A stretch of 64,000 bases of DNA from Phytophthora hibernalis (Eukaryota; Oomycota; Peronosporomycetes; Peronosporales; Peronosporaceae). Below are positions 33,212-44,014 of the stretch, one piece after another. Position numbers and translations under genes: made by a program. The notes under the pieces were generated by a model. It was not told where the DNA came from, searched no databases, and saw only the letters and a list, made by a program, of their open reading frames with translations. How positions within the stretch are numbered: the stretch's first letter is position 1; every line of letters begins with the position of its first letter. The DNA lies in NCBI GenBank assembly GCA_012656075.1, contig JAAKBF010000324.1, positions 1,550,001 through 1,614,000 on the forward strand, read 5' to 3'.

Positions 33212-34041
33212 AGGGTTGTCGCACGCTTGAAGCGCTTCCCATGATTGCGAGACGAATCGCTCCTCACGGGCTGACTTGGGTTCAGCGGCTTTCGGCCGCG
33301 GCGGTGTTGCAGTCTCACTGACTGCATTAATGTCGACAGCGGGAGAGTCGGCACTCGTGAGCAGACATACTTACCCGACTTCAAGTCGCGGAGGAAGCGC
33401 TTCCAGGAAAGGCCTGGAAGCTGCGTGATGGCATTCGCGGCGCAAGGCGGGTTCGCCACTTCGACTGCTCGTACTCGGTTGGGGGAACCGTCCCAGTACT
33501 CTACCACGCTGATCAGTTCGGTGGGCGGGAGCGCGCTCTGTGTCCTAGAACGCCTCCGCAGTCGTCGTCGTCGTGACTTTCGGCGCTTGGACTTCCTCAG
33601 TTGCCTCGACGTATCGCTCGAGGCCGAAGTCGTGTCGTCACTGGACGAGGATTCACTTGATGACGATTCACCCTCCTCTAGGCGTGGGAACTCGTTTTCG
33701 ACCACGCCGGTATCGCGCAGGTGTAGGTCCTGCGTGAGTACGTCATTCTTGCACGGGATCCGCTGCTCGACCGCGTTCTTGGTATGCGGGAGCCGCTGCT
33801 CGACCGCCTTGTTCAGCCGCTGCTCGTCCGCCTCGTTCTCAAACGGGAGCCGCTGCTCGACCGTCTCGTTCGTCGTACTCTCGCGCGCTCGCGAGAGGCT
33901 GTGGTTTGCTGACTCCGCGACGGATGTCGCACACACCAGACAGTGAGGGCCATCGCTCGCTCGTAGTAGGGGTGGTGTCGTGGTAGATCTGTCCACGACG
34001 GAGACATGGGGCGTCGGGGCGACGAAGAGGTGAGTGAACAC
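33160..34041 (-). pseudogene. Gyp3 linker ORF between protease and RT
   Basis: About 290 residues with a repeated motif VEQRLP / DEQRLN / VEQRIP spaced 10-13 residues apart (roughly 33740-33870), then a Ser-rich and an Arg-rich basic segment, then VVEYWDGSPNRVRAVEVA. No catalytic domain recognised. It sits where Gypsy elements have the protease-RT connector. Confidence 0.55.
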
Positions 34042-34051
34042 CTCGCTAACG

Positions 34052-34431
34052 TCAAACCAAACCCGACGCCGAACCTAACCAGTCGATCTCTGGCTGGTAG
34101 CGGACAAGCCACGGCATTCCGAGGATGCAGTCGAACGCATAGTTCATCTCGATTACCAGGAAGTCATCATTGCTGCGGAACCCGTCGAATGTGTACGGAA
34201 GAGTAACATCTCGGCGAGGAGCACGGTGTGGCCTGCCGTCAGCTAGCTTGACGACGATCTCGCCCAATCGCTCGCGTACTCACACATGCGGAGGAAGGAG
34301 CGAGAGGCAGTTCGCACGAATGAAGTTGTTCGTGGCTCCGGAGTCAAGCAGCGCGCGGAGCGGTGCTCCGCGCCGGCAACGTGAAGACTAACGAGAACCA
34401 GCCTGTTGTCGCCCGACGTGGTGGTGTGCAT
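34052..34431 (-). pseudogene. Gyp3 protease
   Basis: The retropepsin active site reads ALLDSGATNNFIR near 34331-34350 in one frame, and the later part (YAFDCILGMPWLVRYQPEID) is in another. Asp-Ser-Gly replaces Asp-Thr-Gly, as in many Gypsy elements. It would process the polyprotein. Confidence 0.75.
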
Positions 34432-34507
34432 GAAGCACGGGGGAGGTAGGAGGACCGGTTGTCACCGGGGACCGGGGCCTCCATTCCAGCCAGTAGGGCG
34501 CCCGCAC

Positions 34508-35430
34508 CTACTGATCTCGGCCGTTTGGGTGAGCGACCGAGAAGTTGTCATCGGGATGTCCGATGGCCTCAATGCTCGCTAGGACAGGAGCCGGTGCTCG
34601 GCACACTGCTGCACGGTGACCTGACTTGCGACAACGGAAGCACGTCAGCCGACGACCACTGTTGTTGCTGCCATGGGAGCATCGAGAAGTCGAGGTAGAG
34701 TATGACCTCGATTCCGCCTCAATAGCGTCAATCTCCATAGGCTCGGGTTCCGATACCCGAGCCTCAGGCGTCAACGCCCGCGCATATGAAGATGCGACCG
34801 TGTAGTCCTTGCGCAGTGCGAGCTTCGATGGTTTTCGGCTCCGCTCGCGTGAGGCAGTATCGCGTCATACCCTCACGCATTCCGAAGATGAAGACATGAA
34901 CTTGAGACGGCACGTCGACGGGATTCGTGATGATGCACGAAATCAAGTGGCGTGTCTGCTGGACATAGTCACGCATTGACATATTTCCTTGGCGGAGCGA
35001 AGAAGCTCGCGCGCATCCGGGACTCATCTTGCGGGGGCTCGAACGCAAGACGCAAGTCACTCTGGATAGTGTCCAGTGTCGGGAACGCAGCGGCATCGAC
35101 TACGAGTCGGCCAAGCGCCCACGATTTGGCTTCGCCGGTCAGTCGCGACAGCATGAAGTTCACCTTCGCTGACTCGGCCTCGAGCAGTCTCGAGGCAATC
35201 GCAATGTCGATCTCTCGAAACCAGCGATTCAGCGGGAGGCGATTTTGTCCGACTCCGGAATACGCGGACGTCTCGATCTTGATGACATCTCCCTTCGTGG
35301 AACGCGAGGGAGTCTGTACCCGCCGTTTTACTTCGGCGAGCTCGCGTTCCATGAACTCTTGGGCAGCTTGACGCTGCGATTCTGCGGTCGCCGAATTCAG
35401 CAGCGTGGCGACGACGGCCTCGCCGGTCAC
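34508..35430 (-). pseudogene. Gyp3 gag with zinc knuckle
   Basis: Gag core text includes RWFREIDIAIASRLLEAESA and SRLTGEAKSWALGRLV (34969-35430); the next frame has MSMRDYVQQTRHLISCII (34764-35096) and the third has the CCHC knuckle CFRCRKSGHRAAVC (34508-34774). Three frames are needed. Confidence 0.8.
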
Positions 35431-35554
35431 ATAGGCGAGGCGATGGAGAGCTTCCCACTCAATCCGCGTGAGGTGGGGAAAGCTTCCATGCTCCAGGGTT
35501 ACCCCATGCCTTCAGGCTCCAATACTTGACTCATCTTGATCTTGGTCGTTGGAA

Positions 35555-35573
35555 GGACCAACAAGTGCTACCA
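35555..35573 (-). other. Gyp3 primer binding site
   Basis: The minus strand reads TGGTAGCACTTGTTGGTCC, 2 nt after the LTR end at 35576, the same spacing as in Gyp1. The tRNA it pairs with is not assigned; the sequence differs from the Gyp1 PBS. Confidence 0.75.
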
Positions 35574-35575
35574 GG

Positions 35576-35872
35576 TATAACGGGCCAGGTGTGTCCGTTA
35601 TCTAGCTTACACTATATATGCGAGGAAGCGTCGGAAGACTCAGAAGACTGAGTCGTAGTATGGACTTTGTGGCAAATTAAACTCTGATTTAGGTGAGGGC
35701 CCGTCGAGGTCACTCAACTGCTAACTGTCATCCGATTGGCTGAAATGGCTCTCCACTTTCAACCAATCAAAGAATGACAACGAAGCACACGCTAGCCGTG
35801 TCTTCGTATCTACTTTCAATATCAACCTATATAGATCTACCTACATATGTAACTACAGACTAGCCCGTTACA
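35576..35872 (-). repeat. Gyp3 5' LTR
   Basis: 297 bp, identical by eye to 29000-29296, followed by the TCTAC target duplication at 35873. The promoter of the element would lie here, reading leftward. Confidence 0.92.
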
Positions 35873-36438
35873 TCTACGCACAGCCAAGTCTCGGTCACCA
35901 TATCCTGACCAAGTAGCTTGCGTGTTTATCGGTTAATTTCGTTGCGGGCCTTCTTAAGTTGCGCAAACAAAGTTCTTAGGTCGCGCCAAGGGCTGCGGGT
36001 CAACTTAGACCAAGCACGGGTCAGCTCAATCAGACCCGCCGCATCGCCTTGACCAAAGTCCTTCTCGAGCTGTCTAATGACACCGCGCGGGTCCAACGTG
36101 GACACGACATGAGGAAGCGTAGAGAGGAAGAAGTTCGGCAAAACCTGGTTCAGCAGTTCCTGCAGATCCCCCGTCCTCGCGACCAGTGCATCATCTTCCA
36201 CCTCATGGCGAACGTCTTTTTGTCAGACGTTTCGTCAGTGGGGAAGGTGGTCTTTCTGGGTTGTCCCGCAGGAAGCTGGCCATGAGCACCTTCGCCTCAG
36301 GCTGGCCTTTTCCAGCAATTTGCGGTGGTAGTCTTGGTCAAGCTGGTTCACGTGTGTGAGAAGCTTGTCCTTCCACATCGAGTAGGACTTTCCGTTGAAC
36401 TTCTCCAAGGCGCCTCCAAACTTTGCATCGGCAACCAT
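35873..36438 (-). pseudogene. Cop1 Copia gag N-terminal part
   Basis: The ATG at 36438 starts a Copia-type gag: FGGALEKFNGKSYSMWKDKL, then in the next piece RGVIRQLEKDFGQGDAAGLI and FAQLKKARNEI. A frameshift or short insertion separates them near 36235. Past Gyp3 the sequence resumes at 28999, so this is the 5' part of the same element. I could not find its LTR or PBS in 36440-36760. Confidence 0.75.
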
Positions 36439-36439
36439 G

Positions 36440-36967
36440 GTCTAGTACTTGAAATGTTGTGTTGCTTGTCTTGCTGTCAGTATTGGGAATGAGGTGGCAT
36501 CACATGGCCACCTCGCCCTCGACATCCTTCGACTAATCATGAAGCTCGCTGGTTTCTTTCCTTCTTGGTTGGCCGTCAATGGCCTCTTAGTAGCCAATCA
36601 GATCCTATCCTTTAGTCCTTATATCCAATCAAGTTACTTCAACCAACTGCATACAAAGCTGCAGTTAGTGTGGCGCAACAAGCTTCTACTGACGTGCGCA
36701 GCTATAGGAAAATCGCGCACGAGTAAATGAGCATCGCATCGGCAGTGCTGCCCAGTGTTTAGCCAACTTCAGCTGTTGCCTTAGTGCCGCCGACCAACCA
36801 GGTCGTCTTTTATAAATTATAATAGTGAGTGATCACTAATCTTTTTTCGTTTTAGGTGTGTTGATTGGTTGAAACGAGTTATTGCGTTATCATTTTGGAA
36901 ATATCAAATATTCGAATATATTCGCCAAGTAGTATATATCAATATTCGATTTCAAAATGGAAATATT
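36440..36967. other. no gene seen; AT-rich, partly palindromic
   Basis: It may include the 5' LTR of Cop1. From about 36885 to 36960 the sequence forms a loose fold-back of CATTTTGGAAATATCAAATATTC with an inverted downstream copy, in the style of MITE DNA. Confidence 0.4.
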
Positions 36968-37045
36968 ATGCATATTCTAAATATCATCCGTCAGACTGGA
37001 TATCATTTTGAATATTTTCGCATCCTCCATTTTGAGGATACCATT
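36968..37045 (+). repeat. 78-bp inverted repeat, left copy
   Basis: It starts ATGCATATTCTAAATATCAT. Its reverse complement lies at 41863-41940 with only three mismatches. The two copies flank a 4.8-kb island with the temptin-like gene, the SNARE, the hAT fragment and the fifth GPI-type gene. Confidence 0.85.
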
Positions 37046-37434
37046 TGCCCCTGGGCGCGTGAGCTTAGCGCTTTGGCAGGCAAGTGTTGCCTTCAATCAG
37101 GATTCCATTTCTTCAGTGGTAAGAAGCAAAACAGACCGCAAGCGCAGCCACTGCTCAGCAAGGAGATGACAGCAAGGGCGATACATGTACAAGATTCAAT
37201 TGCCGTGGCTCCGTCTCATGGCATTCCTCGAGAAAGTAAGACTTCTCATTTTGGAGTCCAAAAGCACCAACGGAAAGGGGGTCATCCCTCCGCAGTCGCG
37301 AATCCAGCCGGTGCGGATCAGTGGCGGTTTTTGACTCGGTTTCACTATGCTGGCCACGATTCTGACGCTTATGTATAAGCAGCTGGCCTTTCCATAGTAA
37401 AAGCGTTTGGAATGGCAAAAACTGGTTGTGCCCC

Positions 37435-37451
37435 GCATTCGCCAAGTTTCC
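37435..37451 (+). promoter_or_regulatory. oomycete Inr+FPR core promoter of the temptin-like gene
   Basis: CGCATTCGCCAAGTTTCC fits the combined oomycete initiator and flanking promoter region (CATTC, then AxTTTCC). It ends 25 nt before the ATG at 37477. Confidence 0.6.
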
Positions 37452-37476
37452 AGCGGCACTAGCTAAAAGGATAAAA

Positions 37477-38069
37477 ATGCTTCGCTCCGTGGTTGCAACA
37501 GTGGCTGTGGGCCTCCTGGTGGCCTCGACGGTCGAAGGATACGCCAAGTACGTGAAACTCATCCCGAACGGCGGTGACGTGCCGGACTCGCCCAACATCG
37601 GACACTTGGACGCGGCTGGAGAGACCGGGTTGAGCGACTTTGGCGACGCCTTCTCCACGGCCGGCAACGCATGGGGCGCGTCGCTATGCCAGCAAGACAC
37701 GGATGGAGATGGCTACACGAACGGCCAGGAACTCGGAGACCCGTGCTGCACCTGGACGACGAGCAACACGGCTGGTCTCATCACGGACGGCGTGAGTCAC
37801 CCGTCGGACGCGACCAAGATCCCCACAAACAGCGAGTTGCTGGCTGGCTGTTCCAGCAGCAGCACGACCACCAACTCCACGGGAAGTGGTGACTCCATCG
37901 GAGACGTGGTGGGCACAGTAGCCCCCGCTGGGCCGTCCACGGGTGGAATGCCCCCGATGACGACGAGGACGACTCGTCTGAGAGCGCCGTGCTGACTGCC
38001 GGAGCGTCAATGGCGACTTTCAGCAGCTTTGCAATGGGCATTGCAATGGCGGTGGCTGTTGCATTGTAA
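37477..38069 (+). CDS. secreted temptin-like protein with GPI-type tail, apparent frameshift
   Basis: The signal peptide MLRSVVATVAVGLLVASTVE is followed by a temptin Cys/Cys domain: YAKYVKLIPNGGDVPDSPNI near the mature N-terminus, SLCQQDTDGDGYTNGQELGD with a Ca-binding-like DxDxDG loop, and DPCCTW. A Ser/Thr-rich stalk follows. In the first frame the protein stops at 37995. A shift at the five-C run near 37948-37952 opens an acidic Asp/Ser linker and a hydrophobic GPI-type tail (FSSFAMGIAMAVAVAL) ending at 38069. The second ending looks like the real one. Temptins were first known as secreted signal proteins; the oomycete role is unknown. Confidence 0.78.
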
Positions 38070-38350
38070 AGTAAAGAGCTGAGTTGGTGTCTGTGCGGTC
38101 TCCAACGACTGCTTTTAACGTTAAACCCGAAGGTATTTTTCAGTTGATGGTGTATTGTATACAATCCCCAGACGAGATACGTTGCCACTTGTGGCAACTC
38201 TGCTAATTGTCGAAGCGTCGGTGTTGGGAGGTGGAGAAGAATACCGGTAGGCAACAAAAACGTCTCGGAGGTTGCGAGACGGCGCCAACTCCCTAAGCTC
38301 GAAGTTGCTTCTTCGCACGTCAACTCGACCGGCGACTGCACGCGATGGAA

Positions 38351-38822
38351 TTAGTTGCCCGGAATCACGAACACGATGATGAGAATCACCACCAGCAAAG
38401 CGATCACGCCATATAACTTGCACGCCTGCACAAAAGGCGTCAGCTCCAAAGGCAACCAACACGTTTCCTCTCATAACAAACTCGCCTTCTTCTTGCGTGC
38501 GTTGACCTCCCGCGCCGCCTGCTCTTCCCTTGAAATGTCTTGGGTCGCGTTGTCCATTCGCTACAGTATCACAGACGCAATAATATTGTGAGTTTCCTTT
38601 GATTCTGCCGTCAAGATACTGACGTACGTTGCCGATGTCGTCGATCATGACGTTCTGCTCCACCACTTCCCCGTTGATAGCGTGCGCCTGGTTCTTCAGG
38701 CCCACGACGCCGCCGTGGATCTGGTCCAGCAGCGCGTCCTGCCGCGCCTCGTCGTCCTGGCGGCGGCGGTCGAACTGCTGTTGGGCGTCCATGTTGCGGT
38801 AGTTCTCTTCGGCGCGGGGCAT
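38351..38822 (-). CDS. Qc-type SNARE with C-terminal membrane anchor
   Basis: SNAREs of this type form part of the four-helix bundle that fuses vesicles with target membranes. From the ATG at 38822 the protein has a SNARE motif, QDALLDQIHGGVVGLKNQAH then EVVEQNVMIDDIGN, with the central Gln in the expected place. A 67-bp intron (38561-38627, GTACGT...TGTAG) leads to RMDNATQDISREEQAAREVN. The last exon must supply the anchor LYGVIALLVVILIIVFVIPG and the stop at 38351, but I find no splice pair giving the right frame without ambiguity; a TGA occurs first if exon 2 is read through. One more small intron or an indel is likely. Confidence 0.75.
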
Positions 38823-39615
38823 CTGTGTGGTGGCTTGCTACGGTGGAAGGTCGAGGGCTCTCGAGGCCAAGAGAAGGAAGGCGATTGATCGTTCGTTCCT
38901 TTATTGCCCGCGAGATGACGGCAGAGATTGGCAGCTCGCTGGCTTCTTTTGTGCTCTTTAACTGTGGGAAGGGATTTTTGACGTGTCACACACAATCAGG
39001 ATGCATACGGTTAGCGAGCTGAGCGGCATTTTGACGTTATGCTGAATACATGTAGGACGAGCGTCGATCAGTTTTTCGGAGGTCGTCAGATATTTTTATG
39101 ACCGGAAAGTTTCCGGTCTAAGTTAGTGTTGTTCTACGTTGATGCTGCCAAACCAGATAAATTTACGTTTTCCAGGTCAAAGCACCCGATCAATCAGACA
39201 AAACTCGGGTAGACGGAATATTCAATAGTTGAACGGTTCTATCTGTAGTTATTCATCATGGTTGCGTCCAAAATCGTAAATAGTATAATATGTCATGCAT
39301 TGGTGCCTTCAACATTCACTCCTGCATTCCGCACGCGTTCGAGCCTCATACATTTCTTGCTGCGCCTGAAAACTGCTTGTTCTACACCGAGAGGTATGCG
39401 TGCTGCTGTGCAAGGGTGGTTGAGGCTAATATCCAGCTATTAGCGCAGCTGTAATGGTGATAGGGCGACCAAGTCTCGCTATAAGGGCTTCTTTCGTCGT
39501 GGAGAAGGACCCAGACAAACAAGAAGACTGCAGAGTGCCCAAGATGTCATTGCGAACGCCAAAGTGGACAAGCTGGAACGGCATGTGCTAAAGAACTGCC
39601 CAGGCTGGTCGGTGT
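38823..39615. other. no intact gene seen
   Basis: SNARE upstream region, then sequence without a convincing ORF. Around 39460-39610 short plus-strand readings may be decayed hAT transposase leading into the fragment at 39616. A small palindrome GACCGGAAAGTTTCCGGTC occurs near 39101-39119. Confidence 0.4.
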
Positions 39616-40063
39616 GTGAACGGAATGAGTACCTCGAGAGAACTGGACACGAGCTGTCCCCTTACAGTGGAGGGGAATAATCGACTGAAGTATCCGGCGC
39701 TGTTTGAACTCGCACGCAGAGTCTTCACGATACCAACATCGTCTGCGGCTGCTGAAAGAAGCTGGAGTATACACAAATTCATCCACAGCAAACCACGCGG
39801 AAGGCAATGGATCTCTCAACATCGACAGCGTCCAGTCGCCGTTAGAAGATTGGAGCGATAAAGACAGCGACTACGACAGCGATGCGTTCGAGGATCGCAA
39901 TGCAGAGAGCTCGACGAATGATATCGACAGCAGCACTTGTGATGGTGGCGAAGCCAGTTCGGCTTCTTACGCGGTGGACCACAGCTTGGGTATGATGGCT
40001 CCAAGTAGTGAAGCTGACAGCATGATTTCCATCTACCGACACCAATTTTGCTTTCAAATTTAA
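39616..40063 (+). pseudogene. hAT transposase C-terminal dimerisation domain, fragment
   Basis: KYPALFELARRVFTIPTSSA followed by AAERSWSIHKFIHSK is the conserved C-terminal dimerisation region of hAT transposases. The frame then shifts; the second frame (39704-40063) gives an acidic Ser/Asp-rich tail, typical after this domain. The catalytic part is missing, and no hAT ends flank the fragment. Confidence 0.75.
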
Positions 40064-40787
40064 TACAACACCTCGAGTTCCTAACCTTTGAACACGCTAG
40101 ACGTGCATAAAATGCTGGTGTCGATCACTGGCTTTTGCAGCGGATTAAACCGAATTAATCTGATTGATCTGGTAAATAAATCTCGTTTCGCAGCGGACAA
40201 AAGCAACACTACCGGAAACACGTTGGTTCATAGAGATCACCTTGCATTTACATACTTCAGTGGCTACCTTGTCAAGTGCCAACCACTTGAGTGCAATGCG
40301 TCGATGCACAAACTTCATCGACATATGAGCACACAATAGGGTCCATGAGTAACACGTGACGACGATAAGTGAGCTCTTGGCAACCTTGCCTCCACTGGAG
40401 CCCCAGGGCCAATGGAGACCGACGCTCGGTCTTCGTGCCGAGCAGGGCTCGCGTCATTGTGCCATACGATCCGAGTCGATCAATCCCCGCTATTACGTAC
40501 TGCAGTCTAGACACCTCGGTTGCCTGGATTAACTGGACGCCACGCCGCACAGGCTCCGATAATTTTCAGTTCGTTGTCTGTTGCCGCACCATGTGACCTC
40601 GTCCGGGTATAGACACCATTTTCCGCCCTGCCAGCCGCAACTTGTCTTGTCGTGCTTGGTACGCGCAGGATCTGATTGATCGAGTCGTCGACTGGTTGAG
40701 AGCGTGGCGCCGTTCCAGTGCCGCCATTCAGCAATTGGACTTGGAGCCCGCACTCGAAAGTCGAGACTTACACCACCTCCACACACC
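40064..40787. other. no gene seen; upstream of GPI-type gene
   Basis: Only short open frames. GCCATTCAGCAATTGGAC near 40723-40740 is a possible Inr-type start site, about 60 nt before the ATG at 40788. Confidence 0.35.
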
Positions 40788-41417
40788 ATGCAGCTTTTCC
40801 GTGTTGCCTTCGCCTGCGCTTTGGCTGTCAGCGCCACTTGCGCGCAGGATGTTTCTAGCTCGACGTCCACCATCTCGTCCGCCTCCACGAGCTCCGTGAG
40901 CTCCAACTCGGGATTGTTCACGCCCGAAGGAGACAACTTTGACGACTCGACCGACATCCTGAGCTCCACCAGCACCTCCAACGCTGCCGCCTCCACGGAG
41001 ACGAACGACACCTTGTTTGACGTGTTTGCCAGCAGCACATCTGGTTCCGTGAACGCCGGCAGCTCATCCAGTAACATTGACATCTCCACCCCCTTCGTCG
41101 ACAGCAGCGCGTCCAGCATTGACGACACGACCGTCGGCTCCGATACGTCGGCTAGCGCCACGATCGAAATCTCGAGCGCCAGTATAGACACCGACGTGAC
41201 CATCTCCAGCAGCACCTCGAGCTCTTCGGACACGATCACCCAGTCGTCGACCTCCTCCGCCACTTCCAGATCCACCACGGACAGCAACACGGACACGACG
41301 TCAGCGTCCTCGACGGCCGCTTCTTCCTCCTCTGGATCGAGTAGCGCCTCATCAGCTGCTGCCTCGTTCAACGCGGCTGTGGCCAGCGTCCTTGTTGCTG
41401 GTGCATACTTCATCTAG
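40788..41417 (+). CDS. secreted Ser/Thr-rich GPI-type surface protein
   Basis: A 209-residue protein. The signal peptide MQLFRVAFACALAVSATCAQ precedes a long Ser/Thr/Asp-rich region with repeated SSTS, DIS and DTS words, and a GPI-type end (SFNAAVASVLVAGAYFI). It has the same layout as the genes at 16147-18855 but is more acidic and not close in sequence. The frame is open upstream to 40704; I chose the ATG at 40788 because the signal peptide starts there. Confidence 0.8.
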   Translation: MQLFRVAFACALAVSATCAQDVSSSTSTISSASTSSVSSNSGLFTPEGDNFDDSTDILSSTSTSNAAASTETNDTLFDVFASSTSGSVNAGSSSSNIDISTPFVDSSASSIDDTTVGSDTSASATIEISSASIDTDVTISSSTSSSSDTITQSSTSSATSRSTTDSNTDTTSASSTAASSSSGSSSASSAAASFNAAVASVLVAGAYFI

Positions 41418-42959
41418 GAAGTTTCGTTTCCACCTTCAAAGTGCAGCACCACAGAGTAGATAAGACAGGTCCTTCTCTTGTTGTACATGTAGTTGGAGAG
41501 CTTTCGTTCCAGTGCACAGCGTCTAGGCAGCTGCAAGTACATGTATGCGACTCGCATTATGGTACATCGTTCTCGTTGGCATGGCATGCCGACTCGCACA
41601 GTCAATTCCAAAGCTTATTTTAGCTCGTTGTGGACTCCACAATGTGGAGTCTCGCAATTGGCCCCAGAAAATAACTGCTTCCTAAGCGAGCACCTGATAT
41701 ACATAAAGAATGCAAGTATATTTATGTGAAAGCCTTCTCTGTATCATCCACCTTTATTTCTGCACATAATGTTTGAAAGGTTATTTAGTTTTGGGTGTTC
41801 GCTGAGGAAGCAGATCACTGTAGTAGAAACACACCCAGTGGGTGGGCGCAGGGGCTATTAATAATGGTAACCTCAAAATGGGGGATGCGAATATATTCAA
41901 AATGATATCCAGTCTGACGGATGATATTTAGAATATGCATACCGACTTCCTCGGCTTTTAGTGGACACCCTACGTACCGGTACAGTGTACCACCCTGAAA
42001 AAGTGACCTTCCGATTTTGGCTACTGTTAGCGGTACCGGTACCGGTATTAGTACTTAAGGGCACTCCAATGTCTTGTTGGGCGATGAGGTATTAAATACG
42101 CCTGATGTCATGATGACTCCGTTAAACGATGCGTGCTACGAGTCACTACAGTACACGGTACGGGCGATTAACAAGTCCATTCTGCTTAACAAGCTACATG
42201 CAGAAGAAAACCGGCAATCGTTCGACAACATTTGCATTATAGACAGAGCGGCTTCGGGTTAACGATGTCAGCACCGCAATCAGCGCGTCCGCGCCCGTGC
42301 AATGGTCAGCGGCTACGTGATTTAGGTAATTCAGATACGTGCGCCTGACCAAAGTAGCCCCTGCGAGGTGTGTATACTGGGCGTTTGTATGCCAACGATG
42401 ACACAGGTCTTTACACAGGCTGCTCAGTAGGTTGCAAGTGGTAGTTGCAGACTGAGTCAGCAAGGGAACTCTGACCACCGACTTTGCTTTGGCAAGAAGG
42501 CCTTGGCAGGGACTTGGACGCGGAGAAGGAGGAGCACCTGCGCTACAGGCAGTAGATGTTGGAATGAACGCTCCTCGCTTCTCCGCTCCTCAACCTGGTA
42601 TATTAGTACTTAGCTTGTTTGCCGCTGGTAACACAGGCATTACCGCACGCAGGCGGCTGCAACTAACGGCTTGCTGGAGCGCGATCGCGGTTGCAACCGC
42701 ACCGCACCCAGCAACCATGCGATAGTGCTACGCTGAGCACTCGCAGTCTTGTTTACGCTGGTGGGTCCGTGCCAGCGTCAAACGCTCTGCGTGCCGCTGA
42801 TCCTTCTGCGTATGGGTGCTTCCGCCAACGGAAAGCAGCGCACCTACCGTTGAACACCCATGTTGAACACGTTCATGTGGTGTAGCGGGATCAGCCAAAA
42901 TCTTCAGATCCGACTTCCCACTGCGCCCAGACACCAACTAACGGAGGGGTCCCCGATGA
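41418..42959. other. no gene seen; contains right copy of the inverted repeat
   Basis: Mostly AT-rich. Contains the 78-bp repeat at 41863-41940 and a GGTACC/ACCGGT-rich palindromic stretch at about 41975-42050. Short ORFs have no protein character. Confidence 0.45.
41863..41940 (-). repeat. 78-bp inverted repeat, right copy
   Basis: Reverse complement of 36968-37045 with three substitutions (about 96% identity). The bases outside the two copies do not match. Confidence 0.85.
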
Positions 42960-43300
42960 TCCGTGATCTGCTGAACTTGGTCTCACCTTGTGTACCCGTT
43001 GGTGGGCTGAGTCTGCTCTCTCGGGACTCCGAAGAGTGCAGTGACAAGAAGTCTTGAACGTCCTGGCGGGACGCGGGGGCGGGTGGAGTAGCGCGGAAGT
43101 CTTCACGCTACAGCCGAGTATATGGCTCGATCGGGTGTTGTCGAGAGTCGATCGAGGGCTTGGACTTGATCCGAAGCCTGGGGATGCCTTGTGGGGCGTT
43201 GTTTTCCTTTCCTTTTTCCTTTCCTTTGGGTGCTTGCCGCTTCCAATAGCGGGACTTGAGTTGACGAGAGTTCGAAGACGATCGACGGCCAAGCAGTAAT
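42960..43300. repeat. dispersed repeat related to 53190-53560
   Basis: Both stretches share CTTGTGTACCCG, a GATCGA-rich middle and a CCTTTCC...GCTTGCCGC block in the same order and spacing, with low overall identity. They may be remnants of the same LTR or untranslated region. No gene is seen from here to the Copia remnant at 44015. Confidence 0.4.
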
Positions 43301-43623
43301 CCAGTCGATCGAGGTATGCACTAGAACGATAGAGACTTAGGCGTAGGAAGGTCGGCCAATGTGTTATCCGATCCTTACGCTACAACACTAGATCTACTAA
43401 CGCTAGAAACACCTTATGGGGCCAATGTTCTTCCCGTCTGGAAGGCACTTGCGATGTTCAGTGCAAATTCGAGTCTGCTTTATGGTTATGTCTATCTCAG
43501 CCAAACACTTAGTCTGAACTCCACTAAACAACCGCTAGATGCACCTGCCGCCGCTCTTACCCATCTTTCCCGGTGCCTTCGTACACTCATCGATGTCGAC
43601 TTCGCCCGATCTTGAAAGACAGC

Positions 43624-43745
43624 TGGTCGATCGGCGGATCCTCGATCGAAGAGCGATCGGGGTGTTACGATCGAGGAGCGATCGAAGTGTTACGATCGAG
43701 GGCGATCGAGGTACGATCGAGGAGCGATTCCGACGCACCGATCGA
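43624..43745. repeat. GATCGAGG/CGATCG-rich imperfect repeat cluster
   Basis: The words GATCGAGGAGCGATCG, GTGTTACGATCGAGG and variants recur about six times within 120 bp. Each contains the CGATCG palindrome. Confidence 0.6.
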
Positions 43746-44014
43746 GACTCATCTGCGGTACCATCTTCTTTATCTCACTTGATCTCGCCCCTTCGACATC
43801 AACCCATGACGTGGACGCATAGTCCCCGTGAGACACCCAAGCTTCTCTGGCGGAGTCGGCGATCGTGCTTTTCTCATCTTCGACCCGTTTTTCTCGTAGC
43901 GGGTCCGCCAATCTTATTAGGCGCTTCGCCACATTCACCTCATACTCCCACTCGCTTATATCATGAGCATCTTTCGATGGACTCTGTAGTGACGACTTAA
44001 GGCGATAAGTGATG

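Larger units (their letters stand above)
29000..35872 (-). mobile_element. Gyp3: complete Ty3/Gypsy element with identical LTRs
   Basis: Two 297-bp LTRs (29000-29296 and 35576-35872) look identical base for base. The element is flanked by an exact 5-bp target duplication TCTAC (28995-28999 and 35873-35877). A PBS lies 2 nt inside the right LTR and a purine-rich tract inside the left one. Between them, on the minus strand, run gag, zinc knuckle, protease, RT, RNase H, integrase and chromodomain. Identical LTRs mean recent insertion, yet the coding region is split into at least eight frames. It sits in the Cop1 gag gene. Confidence 0.95.

Noticed and set aside
43600..43750. CRISPR-like array from regularly recurring GATCGAGG words
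   Set aside because: Repeat length and spacing vary, there are no unique spacers of constant size, and the genome is eukaryotic.
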